Shown: positions 34,157-43,076 of the stretch, piece after piece | Position numbering within the stretch: the stretch's first letter is position 1 | How the letters are laid out: every line of letters starts with the position of its first letter | Assembly (NCBI GenBank): GCA_016872535.1 | Contig: VGZQ01000014.1 | Span: 1 to 47,152 of the forward strand | Origin: Rhodospirillales bacterium | GTDB taxonomy: Bacteria; Pseudomonadota; Alphaproteobacteria; Rhodospirillales; 2-12-FULL-67-15 | DNA length: 47,152 nucleotides | Direction of reading: 5' to 3' | Translations under genes and position numbers: made by a program | Notes under the pieces: generated by a model | Databases searched by the model: none | Seen by the model: the letters and a program-made list of their open reading frames with translations, nothing else | Told to the model about the DNA's origin: nothing

Positions 34157-35665
34157 TCAATGGCTGGTGCCGGCGGAGCGGGTGATCTTGTTGTGGACGT
34201 TGTATTTGCCGGACGGCTTGCGCATGGCGAGCCGCTTGACCTCGGCGAACGTCGCCGCGTCGTAGACCACCAGCGCGCCGTCGTCTTCCCACACGCTGAC
34301 CAGGGCATAGCGGCCGTCGCGGGTGAATTCCACGTGCGCCGCCGTCTTGCCCGGCGCCGGCGTGAGGGTGCGCACGATTTCGAGGGTGCGCTTGTCGATC
34401 ACCTGGAGCGTGTCTTTTTTCGCCGGGCTGAGGAAGGAATCGGTCCAGGCGTAGGGCGTGTTCTCGTGGCTGCGCATGAAGAACCCCGGTCCGGCGGTGG
34501 CGATCCGCTTGATCGTCCGCCAATCCTTCATGTCGACGATGCTGACCGCGCCTTCGCGGATATGCGGTGTCGCCAGCACCTGCCGGCCCTCGTGCTCGAA
34601 CGTGATGCCGGAACCGAGGTGCGGCATGCCCGGTAGCGCCACGTCGGCGATCTTGCGCCCGGCGTCGAGATCGACCACTTGGCCTCGCGCGCCGTCGCGC
34701 GAGGCGCCGATCAGGTGCCTGTAGGCTTGGTCGAAAAAGAAATCGTCGATCGATTCCTCGAGCCGGATGCGGCGTACCGGGAAAGAATCCGAGCGGGATT
34801 TGTCCCGGTAGGACACCTCCCAGATCTCGGGAATGTCGCGAAGGGCGAGGATGAAGCTTTTGCGCGGCTCGGCGTCGTAGACCGCGCTGACCCGCGAGGT
34901 GGTGCCCCCGTCGTCCTTGACCGCGATCACCTCGCGCACGGAAAAATCGTCGGCGTCGAGGATGGCGAGCGTCGGCGGCAACCCGTTGCCGGCCGCAACC
35001 CAACGCCCGTCGGAGGAGACCGCGATGTTGCGGGTGTTGACCGCGACCCGCGCCTCCAGCACCGGCTTCAAGCCGTAGAGATCGTATTTGCCGACCCAGC
35101 CGTCGCGCGAGCCGAGATAGACGAAGCGGCCGTCGGGCGAATACTTAGCGCCGCCGTGAAGCGCGATCCGCGACGCAAAGCGCCAGAGCGGCTCGAAGCG
35201 GTCGCCGTCGAGGACGGTGACGTGATGATCGCCGATCTCGACCACCGTGAACAGGTTGAGGGGATCGGCCTTGTGCACGGGCTTGGCCGGCAATTCGGCC
35301 GGCTTGGCGTGCACCACCCGGCTGGCGGCGATTTGCCGCTCGCCCCACTCGGGGATCGGGATCGGCGTGTAAATCCATTTGGCCAGCGCCGTTATTTCGT
35401 CTCCGCTCAGGCGGTCGGCGAAGCCCTGCATCTGGCTTGCCGGCCGGCCGTCGGCGATGACCTTGGCCGCCGCCTCGGGCTTGAGCCGACCGAGGTTTTC
35501 CGGCAGCAGCGCCGGGCCGCTTTCGCCGAAGCGGTCGGCGCCGTGGCAAGCGGCGCAATGTTCGCGATAAAGCGCCGGCGCGTCCGGGGCCGCGAACGCG
35601 GCGGACGCGGCGAACGAGGCCAACAACGCGATCCCCTGGATCAGGCTATTCCGCGGCCACGGCAT
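34157..35665 (-). CDS. nirN: NirN, dihydro-heme d1 dehydrogenase
   Basis: A 502-residue periplasmic protein resembling cytochrome cd1 but with a catalytic role in the last step of heme d1 synthesis, introducing the propionate-side double bond. A signal peptide (about 1-26) is followed by a heme c domain with CAACH at residues 37-41, then an eight-bladed d1-binding propeller with repeats such as GGAKYSPDGRFVYLGSRDGWV. The C-terminal KYNVHNK motif is close to the KFNVHNT end of NirS. NirN is usually about 490 residues. It overlaps nirJ by 20 bases and is the last gene of the nir operon. Confidence 0.92.
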   Translation of the reverse strand: MPWPRNSLIQGIALLASFAASAAFAAPDAPALYREHCAACHGADRFGESGPALLPENLGRLKPEAAAKVIADGRPASQMQGFADRLSGDEITALAKWIYTPIPIPEWGERQIAASRVVHAKPAELPAKPVHKADPLNLFTVVEIGDHHVTVLDGDRFEPLWRFASRIALHGGAKYSPDGRFVYLGSRDGWVGKYDLYGLKPVLEARVAVNTRNIAVSSDGRWVAAGNGLPPTLAILDADDFSVREVIAVKDDGGTTSRVSAVYDAEPRKSFILALRDIPEIWEVSYRDKSRSDSFPVRRIRLEESIDDFFFDQAYRHLIGASRDGARGQVVDLDAGRKIADVALPGMPHLGSGITFEHEGRQVLATPHIREGAVSIVDMKDWRTIKRIATAGPGFFMRSHENTPYAWTDSFLSPAKKDTLQVIDKRTLEIVRTLTPAPGKTAAHVEFTRDGRYALVSVWEDDGALVVYDAATFAEVKRLAMRKPSGKYNVHNKITRSAGTSH

Positions 35666-36806
35666 CGTTCGCTCCGATTTCGGCGTCGGTGAGATAGCAA
35701 CCGGGATCCGCCGCCCACGGATCGCCGGTCAGCTTGAGCGCGCGCACGCGGGTGTTGCCGCCGCAAATGGCGAAGTGCCCGCACCCGGCGCAGCGGCCGG
35801 TGATCGCGCGCGGGCGGCGCTTGAGCCCCGCCATGATCGGATCCGACACGTCCATCCAGATTTCCGAGAACGGCCGCGCACGCACATTGCCGAGGGTGTG
35901 GTGGCTCCAGAACGTGTCGGGGTGGACGTCGCCGAGATTGTCGATGTTGGCGACGTTGACGCCGGAAGCGTTGCCGCCCCATTGCTCGAGCTTGGCGCGG
36001 ATATGCTCGGCCCGGTCGGGGAAGCGCCGCCGTACCCAATGCAGCAAATAGACGCCGTCGGCGTCGTTATTGCCGGTGACGAAATCGTTGGGGCAGCCGC
36101 GCGACACGGCATTCCAGCAGGCGTCGAACAGCAGGTCCATCGCCCAGCGGGTGGTGCGGTGGTGCGCGTCCGACCCGCGATTCCTGTCGCCGCGGCCGGC
36201 GTAGTTGAGATGCGAGAGATAAAATCTTTCGATCCCTTCCCGCTCGATCAGGTCGAGCAATGCCGGCAGCTCGTGGGCGTTGTCGAGGGTCGGCGTGAAG
36301 CGGACGCCGACCTTGATGCCGCGATCGCGGCAAAGGCGCAGCGCCGCGAGGGACGCCCGGTAGGCGCCTTCCTTGCGGCGAAAGCCGTCGTGGGTCGCGC
36401 CGATACCATCCAGGCTGATGCCGACGTAGCCGTAGCCGGCCTCGGCGATGGCGTCGATGTTGTCGGGGCCGATCAGGGTACCGTTGGAGGACAGCGCGAC
36501 GTAGAAACCCATTTCCTTCGCCCGGCGCGTGATGGCGAAAATATCCGGACGCATCAGGGGCTCGCCGCCGGAAAGTATCAGGGCCGGCACGCCGAAGCGG
36601 CGCAAATCCTCCATCACCGCGAACACTTCGTCGGTCGAAAGCTCGCCCTTGAAATCGACGTCGGCGGAGAGCGAATAGCAGTGCTTGCAGTTCAGGTTGC
36701 AGCGCCGGATCAGGTTCCAGATCACCACCGGGCCGAGCGGCGCGCGCCGCGGGCCGACCGGGGTCGGCGTCTTGATCTCCTGCATGAACTGGCTGATGCG
36801 GAACAT
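35646..36806 (-). CDS. nirJ: NirJ, radical SAM heme d1 biosynthesis enzyme
   Basis: A 386-residue radical SAM enzyme that removes the two propionate side chains of didecarboxysiroheme during heme d1 synthesis. The radical SAM cluster motif CNLNCKHC is at residues 36-43, and the GGEP motif follows near LILSGGEPLMRP. A C-terminal Cys-rich region (CAGCGHFAICGGN with a later Cys in DPGCYL) holds the second iron-sulfur cluster expected for NirJ. The length matches the family. It begins 12 bases after the nirH stop and overlaps nirN. Confidence 0.95.
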   Translation of the reverse strand: MFRISQFMQEIKTPTPVGPRRAPLGPVVIWNLIRRCNLNCKHCYSLSADVDFKGELSTDEVFAVMEDLRRFGVPALILSGGEPLMRPDIFAITRRAKEMGFYVALSSNGTLIGPDNIDAIAEAGYGYVGISLDGIGATHDGFRRKEGAYRASLAALRLCRDRGIKVGVRFTPTLDNAHELPALLDLIEREGIERFYLSHLNYAGRGDRNRGSDAHHRTTRWAMDLLFDACWNAVSRGCPNDFVTGNNDADGVYLLHWVRRRFPDRAEHIRAKLEQWGGNASGVNVANIDNLGDVHPDTFWSHHTLGNVRARPFSEIWMDVSDPIMAGLKRRPRAITGRCAGCGHFAICGGNTRVRALKLTGDPWAADPGCYLTDAEIGANDAVAAE

Positions 36807-36818
36807 AAGGGCGGTCCT

Positions 36819-37340
36819 TCAATCGGCGAGCCGGAGCCCGGTCTTCTTCAGGATGCGCGTGCTGTAGAGCACGTCGTGGGCGCGCGTGGCGGGGCCCAGG
36901 ACACCGGCGATGGTAGCGATTTTTTCCGCCACCTCGTCGCGATTCCGGCCGTGCACCATGGCGAACAGATTGTAGGGCCAAAGCGGCCGGTGGCGCGGGC
37001 GGCGGTAGCAATGGGTGACGAACGGGAGCGCGCCGACTTCGGGCCCGAGCCGTTCGATTTCGGCGTCGTCCACGTCCCAGACCGACATGCCGTTGGCCGT
37101 GACGCCGAGCCTGTAATGGTTGGGCACCGCGCCGATCCGCCGGATGACGCCGCGTGCCAGCATGCCCGCGAGGCGGGCCATCACGTCCTCGGCCGCGAGG
37201 CCGAGTTGGCCGGCAAGCGCGCGGTAGGGATCGCGGCAGAGCGGCAACCCGGCCTGCGTCGCGCGGATCAGGCGCCGGTTGGTCGCATCGAGCGCGGTGG
37301 GCGTCGGGGCTCGATCCGGGGCCGGAGCGATAACATTCAT
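36819..37340 (-). CDS. nirH: NirH, siroheme decarboxylase subunit
   Basis: A 173-residue AsnC/Lrp-like protein that, with NirD, NirL and NirG, decarboxylates siroheme to 12,18-didecarboxysiroheme for heme d1. An N-terminal helix-turn-helix-like part precedes the ligand domain containing CYRRPRHRPLWPYNLFAMVHG, the L/H-type signature. The longer in-frame extension upstream runs through nirG in another frame and was rejected. The ATG at 37340 overlaps the nirG stop as ATGA, giving translational coupling. NirH and NirL share the WPYNLF motif; NirH is assigned by its place after nirG. Confidence 0.88.
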   Translation of the reverse strand: MNVIAPAPDRAPTPTALDATNRRLIRATQAGLPLCRDPYRALAGQLGLAAEDVMARLAGMLARGVIRRIGAVPNHYRLGVTANGMSVWDVDDAEIERLGPEVGALPFVTHCYRRPRHRPLWPYNLFAMVHGRNRDEVAEKIATIAGVLGPATRAHDVLYSTRILKKTGLRLAD

Positions 37341-37804
37341 AGGCTCAACCTCAGTCCGACGAAATATTCGCGCTCCTTCGGCATGTTGACCACGTCGAGC
37401 CCGGTTTCGCGTTCGATCTCGGCGATCACTTCGGCGATCCGTTCGGGGCGCTCGGCGGACACCACGAACCACATGTTGAGCGCATGATCGCGGGCATAGT
37501 TGTGGGCAACCTCGGGATGCGCGTTGACCAGCGCCGTCACCTCGTCGAATCGTTCCGCAGGCACCGCGAGCGCCGCCAGCGTCGCGGCGCCGCCCAGCTT
37601 TTCCGCGTCGAACAAGGGACCGAAGCGGCTGAGACGCCCGTCGGCGCACATGGCTTCGATGCGCGCGATCAATTCGTCCTCGCCGAGATCGAGGCTTTCC
37701 GCCGCCCGGGCGAAGGGGCGCTCGCACACCGGAAAATCGCCCTGGAGCGCGTTGACGATCCGGCGATCGGTCTCGTCGCCGACGAAGGTTCCGGTTCCGC
37801 TCAT
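37337..37804 (-). CDS. nirG: NirG, siroheme decarboxylase subunit
   Basis: A 155-residue member of the siroheme decarboxylase group. After an N-terminal helix-turn-helix-like region it holds NAHPEVAHNYARDHALNMWFVV, the D/G-type signature whose His residues lie at the decarboxylase active site in relatives such as AhbA. The ATG at 37804 sits within the end of nirL as a four-base overlap, and its own stop overlaps nirH the same way. NirG and NirD are close paralogs; the name follows the usual D-L-G-H order. Confidence 0.88.
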   Translation of the reverse strand: MSGTGTFVGDETDRRIVNALQGDFPVCERPFARAAESLDLGEDELIARIEAMCADGRLSRFGPLFDAEKLGGAATLAALAVPAERFDEVTALVNAHPEVAHNYARDHALNMWFVVSAERPERIAEVIAEIERETGLDVVNMPKEREYFVGLRLSL

Positions 37805-38301
37805 TCCGCCGCCTCCATGCGAGTCGCGTGCGCGTAACGCGCGCCCCGCTGCTTGAAGCGCCGTCGGCTGAACAGGACCGCGTGCGGATGGCACCCGAGG
37901 GCGGTAGCGCGGTTGAGGATCGCGATCTGCTCCAGAACCGCGTCCCGGTCGCGGCCGTGGATCATGCAGAAAAGATTATAGGGCCATTCCGGCAACCGGC
38001 GCGGGCGGCGGTAGCAAAGGGTAACGAACGAATATGTCGCGGCTGCCTTGCCGATGGCGTCGGCGTCCGCGTCCGGCACGTCCCACACGCACATGGCGTT
38101 GGCGGTGAAGCCGAGTTCGTGGTGGCGCACCACCGCCCCGAAGCGGCGGATGACGCGGCGCGCCACCAGGGCTTCGAGGCGGGCGATCACCTCGCCTTCG
38201 CCGATCCCGAGGCGCGATCCGATCGCCGCGTACGGTTCCGGCACCAGCGGCAGGCCGTCGGCGATCTCGGCCAGCAGGCGGCTATCGAGCGAATCGATCA
38301 T
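37801..38301 (-). CDS. nirL: NirL, siroheme decarboxylase subunit
   Basis: A 166-residue AsnC/Lrp-like decarboxylase subunit with the L/H-type signature CYRRPRRLPEWPYNLFCMIHG near residues 96-116. It works with NirD to remove acetate carboxylates from siroheme. In some bacteria nirD and nirL are one fused gene; here nirL is separate and joined to nirD and nirG by four-base overlaps. The C-terminus RGARYAHATRMEAAE is longer than needed for the fold. Confidence 0.88.
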   Translation of the reverse strand: MIDSLDSRLLAEIADGLPLVPEPYAAIGSRLGIGEGEVIARLEALVARRVIRRFGAVVRHHELGFTANAMCVWDVPDADADAIGKAAATYSFVTLCYRRPRRLPEWPYNLFCMIHGRDRDAVLEQIAILNRATALGCHPHAVLFSRRRFKQRGARYAHATRMEAAE

Positions 38302-38747
38302 GCGAGCGGAAATCCCAAATCGATGTGGTAGGAGCGGACCAGCGGCAGATCGAGGGCCGCGAGCCCGGTCAGGTTTTCGATGCGGCGCAGTACCTCGGCG
38401 ACCGCGCCGGCATCGGCGGCGGTGACGACGAACCAGAGATTGTAGGCGTGCTCGCGCTCGTAGTTGTGGTTGACCTCGGGCTGCGCGCTGACGAGCGCCG
38501 CGACTTCGACGAGGCGCTCCGGCGGCACCGCCAAGGCGGCGAGCGTGCTGGCCCCGGCCGCGTTGGGGGTCACCACCGCGCCGATCCGGCTGAGGGCGCC
38601 TTCTTCCTTGAGGCGGGCGTAGGCGGCGATCACCTCGGCCTCGCCGAGGCCGGTCGCCGCGGCGATCGCCGAAAACGGTCGCGACACCAGCGGAAAATCG
38701 CGCTGGTAGCCATCGAGCAGCTTGAGGTCGGCCGGGTCCAGGTTCAT
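38298..38747 (-). CDS. nirD: NirD, siroheme decarboxylase subunit
   Basis: A 149-residue siroheme decarboxylase subunit. The D/G-type signature QPEVNHNYEREHAYNLWFVV is at about residues 90-109. It pairs with NirL (four-base overlap at 38298-38301). The ATG at 38747 comes two bases after the nirF stop. The sequence resembles nirG strongly, as expected for tandem duplication of a D-L pair. Confidence 0.9.
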   Translation of the reverse strand: MNLDPADLKLLDGYQRDFPLVSRPFSAIAAATGLGEAEVIAAYARLKEEGALSRIGAVVTPNAAGASTLAALAVPPERLVEVAALVSAQPEVNHNYEREHAYNLWFVVTAADAGAVAEVLRRIENLTGLAALDLPLVRSYHIDLGFPLA

Positions 38748-38749
38748 GG

Positions 38750-39928
38750 CTACAATCCGATCCGGTTGGCGCGCGCGGCGAACAGGATGCCGGACGGCTT
38801 TTCCGCCGGGAGCGACGCGATCCGGCGAAAATCGCGGGTATCGAATACGTCGACGCGGTCTTCGTCGCGCACCGAGATCCAGACCTGCTCGCCGCGCGGC
38901 GTGAATTCCATGTGCAACACCGCCTTGCCCGGCTTGAACGCGTGCACGATCTTGAGCGCGACGGTGTCGATCACCTGCACCGCGTCGTTCAAGGGATGGG
39001 CGAAGTTGACCCACACCTGGCGGCCGTCGGGCCGGGCCATGACGAACACCGGCTGGCCGTGGACGGGAATGCGCGCGACCTCGACCCAGTTCCGCGCGTC
39101 CACCACCAGCACTTCGTGGCGGCCGATGGCGGGAAGGAACACATAATCGCCCGCCTTCGCCCAACCGCGCAGGTGCGGCATCTTGTAAACCGGCAATTTC
39201 TCCGCGCCCTTGCCGTAGTCGCCGAGAATCCGGCGCACGCCTTGTTCGGGCTTCCACAGATCGAGCAGCGCGACGCCGTCCTCGCCGAACAAGCCGGCGA
39301 GGTAATGACGCCCATTGGGCGTCACCAGCCCGTCGTAGGGAAGCCTGCCGATGTCGCGATGCTTGACCAGGGTCGGCTTTTGGGGATCGGCGAGATCGGC
39401 GATCCAGATTTCGCCCCCGTCATAGAGCGTGAACGCGAACCGCTGCCCGGGCAAATCGGCCAAGCCCACCACCTTGGAGCGCGCGCCGCCGTCGCCCCAG
39501 GTCGCCGGAATGTCGGCGACAGGCGCGAGCGTCGCCGAATCGAACACGCGCACGCCGCCCGGTTCGTAATTGGCGACCGCGATCAGGGTGCCGTCCTGGG
39601 AAATGGCGCCGCCGATGCTGTTGCCCGCCTGGACGATGCGCTTTTCGATCCGCGCCAGCAGCAAATCGACCTTGCTCAGGCCGCCGTCGCGACCGAACAC
39701 GTAGGCATAGCGCCCGTCGCGGGAAAAAACCGCGGTGGCGTGGCTGAGATCGCCGAGCCCGCTCACGCGGCCGAGACTGGTGCGCCCGGTCGTTTCGACG
39801 ATCTGTATCGAGCCGCTCGCGCGCTCGACCACGATGCCGAGATCATTGGTGCCGCGCACGCCGTCGGCGATAGCGGTCATGGGCGCGAGCCCGACGACCA
39901 CGGCAAGGGCGCGAATCCACGATGTCAT
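38750..39928 (-). CDS. nirF: NirF, heme d1 biosynthesis protein
   Basis: A 392-residue propeller protein needed for late heme d1 synthesis. A signal peptide (about 1-21, MTSWIRALAVVVGLAPMTAIA) suggests a periplasmic form as in some species, while others keep it as a lipoprotein. No lipobox Cys is visible. The propeller blades resemble the d1 domain of NirS but there is no heme c motif. HATAVFSRDGRYAYVFGRDGG near the start holds the His thought to contact d1-type tetrapyrrole in relatives. The ATG at 39928 follows GGAGGGATTGCC and overlaps the nirC stop by four bases. Confidence 0.92.
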   Translation of the reverse strand: MTSWIRALAVVVGLAPMTAIADGVRGTNDLGIVVERASGSIQIVETTGRTSLGRVSGLGDLSHATAVFSRDGRYAYVFGRDGGLSKVDLLLARIEKRIVQAGNSIGGAISQDGTLIAVANYEPGGVRVFDSATLAPVADIPATWGDGGARSKVVGLADLPGQRFAFTLYDGGEIWIADLADPQKPTLVKHRDIGRLPYDGLVTPNGRHYLAGLFGEDGVALLDLWKPEQGVRRILGDYGKGAEKLPVYKMPHLRGWAKAGDYVFLPAIGRHEVLVVDARNWVEVARIPVHGQPVFVMARPDGRQVWVNFAHPLNDAVQVIDTVALKIVHAFKPGKAVLHMEFTPRGEQVWISVRDEDRVDVFDTRDFRRIASLPAEKPSGILFAARANRIGL

Positions 39929-40302
39929 GGCAATCCCTCCTTCAACGCGCGCGCGATCCAAACGGCTTCCGCTTCGGTCAGCATCGGCCGCCACGGGGGC
40001 ATGGGCGTGCCCGGCATGCCGTCGAGAATGACCGCCGCGAGAACGTCTTCATGCTTGTCGGCGAGTGTCTCGGGCAGCAGCGGCGCGCCGAGCCCGCCCT
40101 TCATGGTCATGCCGTGGCACGACCCGCAGTCCTGGCGCACGAGATAGGTCAGCTCGCGCTCGCGCGCGGGCGACAAGCGGCCGTCGGCGGCGACGACCGG
40201 AACGACGGCCGCCGCGATCAGCGTCGCGGCGAGCGCGATCGCGCCGTTATTCCGCCGCCGCGAACGCGCCTCGTCGAACCTTGTTGGCTCCAGCCTCAAC
40301 AT
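39925..40302 (-). CDS. nirC: NirC, monoheme cytochrome c55x
   Basis: A 125-residue exported cytochrome. A signal peptide with a longer basic start (MLRLEPTRFDEARSRRRNN) and hydrophobic core leads to one heme motif, CGSCH, and a Met-containing loop (MPPWRPMLT). NirC passes electrons to NirS or to NirN in d1 synthesis. The start at 40302 was chosen because GGAGGAGGGG precedes it by a few bases, although this overlaps the end of nirE by 56 bases, which is unusual. No later ATG gives a workable signal peptide. Confidence 0.87.
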   Translation of the reverse strand: MLRLEPTRFDEARSRRRNNGAIALAATLIAAAVVPVVAADGRLSPARERELTYLVRQDCGSCHGMTMKGGLGAPLLPETLADKHEDVLAAVILDGMPGTPMPPWRPMLTEAEAVWIARALKEGLP

Positions 40303-41062
40303 TCCCCTCCTCCGTTTCCTCGCCCGGCCGAGCCATCCCCGCGGTGCGGCCGACGATGAAAAGAACCGGACCATCGAATCCCGCTTCCGCCGCGCGGGCG
40401 GCGATGGTCCCAAGCGTGGCGCGGACATGGCGCTGGCGCGGCGTGGTGCCGTTGCAAACGGCGACCGCCGGCGTGGCGGGATCGAGCCCGTGCGCGATGA
40501 CGCTCCACGCGATCCGCTCGATATTGGCGAATCCCATGTAGACGACCAGCGTCGTGTCGGCATCGGCGAGTCCCCGCCAATCGAAGTTCAAATCCGCGTC
40601 CTCGCGGCAATGACCGGTAACGAAACGCACGCCCGTCGCCAGCCCGCGATGGGTGAGCGGCACGCCAACCGAAGCGGCGCACGCCGAGGCCGAAGTCACG
40701 CCCGGCACCACCTCACATAGAATGCCGGCGCCGGTCAGCGCCGCGACTTCCTCGGAGCCGCGCCCGAACAGCAGCGGATCGCCACCCTTGAGACGGACGA
40801 TGCGGCGGCCGTCCTTGGCCAGGGCCACCAGCAGCGCGTTGATGTCTTCCTGCGGCACCGGATGATGGCCCGGGCGCTTGCCGACGTCGAAGCGCGCGGC
40901 TCCCGGCGGGACCAAGGCCATGATCTCCTCGGACACCAGCCGGTCATAGACGACGATGTCGGCCTCGTTGATCAGGCGGCGCGCCTTGCAGGTCAGCAGT
41001 TCCGGATCGCCCGGCCCCGCGCCCACCAGATACACCACCGCATCGCCGCTCGGTTTTTTCAC
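40247..41062 (-). CDS. nirE: NirE, uroporphyrinogen-III C-methyltransferase
   Basis: A 271-residue SAM-dependent methyltransferase that converts uroporphyrinogen III to precorrin-2, the entry step to heme d1 via siroheme. The family motifs are YLVGAGPGDPELLTCKA at 11-27, RLKGGDPLLFGRGSEE near 89-104, and VVPGVTSASACAASVGVPLTHRG near 118-140. There is no CysG-type dehydrogenase/ferrochelatase part, so precorrin-2 must be finished by other enzymes. It lies 85 bases after nirS with a hairpin between. Confidence 0.93.
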   Translation of the reverse strand: MKKPSGDAVVYLVGAGPGDPELLTCKARRLINEADIVVYDRLVSEEIMALVPPGAARFDVGKRPGHHPVPQEDINALLVALAKDGRRIVRLKGGDPLLFGRGSEEVAALTGAGILCEVVPGVTSASACAASVGVPLTHRGLATGVRFVTGHCREDADLNFDWRGLADADTTLVVYMGFANIERIAWSVIAHGLDPATPAVAVCNGTTPRQRHVRATLGTIAARAAEAGFDGPVLFIVGRTAGMARPGEETEEGNVEAGANKVRRGAFAAAE

Positions 41063-41098
41063 GTTCGTCTCCTGCCCTCCGTCGATCGAAGTCGGAAA

Positions 41099-41136
41099 GA
41101 AACCGGCGGGACGGAGGGGGTTGCCCCGCCGGTTTC
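41099..41136 (-). terminator. strong hairpin between nirS and nirE
   Basis: GAAACCGGCGGG and CCCGCCGGTTTC are perfect 12-base arms around a 14-base loop, just after the nirS stop. On the minus strand TTTCC follows, a short tract. It probably ends part of the transcripts or protects the nirS mRNA 3' end, giving more NirS than biosynthetic enzymes. Confidence 0.72.
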
Positions 41137-41147
41137 CCCGAAGACGC

Positions 41148-42893
<1,746 letters not shown>

Positions 42894-43076
42894 CTAATCC
42901 TCCGGAGGTAAAGCGTGTTGTTCGGTCAGGTTAATTTCACCCCCCTGTCTCCCGCCTTGACCGAAATCAATCCCCTGTTTCCCTTTGGGATTAGGCTTGC
43001 GCGCCCCTTAGGGTCGGGGCCGGAAACCGCCGGTCCGTGATAGGATTTACCGGACCCCGGAAATGGGATTTGGGAG
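42894..43076. promoter_or_regulatory. divergent nirS / nirI promoter region
   Basis: A 183-base region between divergent nir operons. The single FNR-type box at 42957-42970 is placed to serve nirS; on the other side TTAGGC near 42991 is at the right distance for a -10 element for nirI, so one site could drive both. On minus, AAATTAAC near 42930 fits the nirS -10. Confidence 0.6.
42957..42970 (-). promoter_or_regulatory. FNR/NNR/Dnr-type binding site upstream of nirS
   Basis: Read on minus, TTGATTTCGGTCAA matches the TTGAT-N4-(A/G)TCAA consensus. If centred at -41.5, the transcript would start near 42922 with a -10-like AAATTAAC between, giving a 29-base leader. It marks activation under low oxygen or nitric oxide by a Crp/Fnr-family regulator not encoded in the window. 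Confidence 0.88.

Noticed and set aside
36819-37727. 302-codon form of nirH extending upstream through nirG
   Set aside because: The extra 129 residues are Arg-rich and come from reading nirG in the wrong frame; the ATG at 37340 gives the normal family length.
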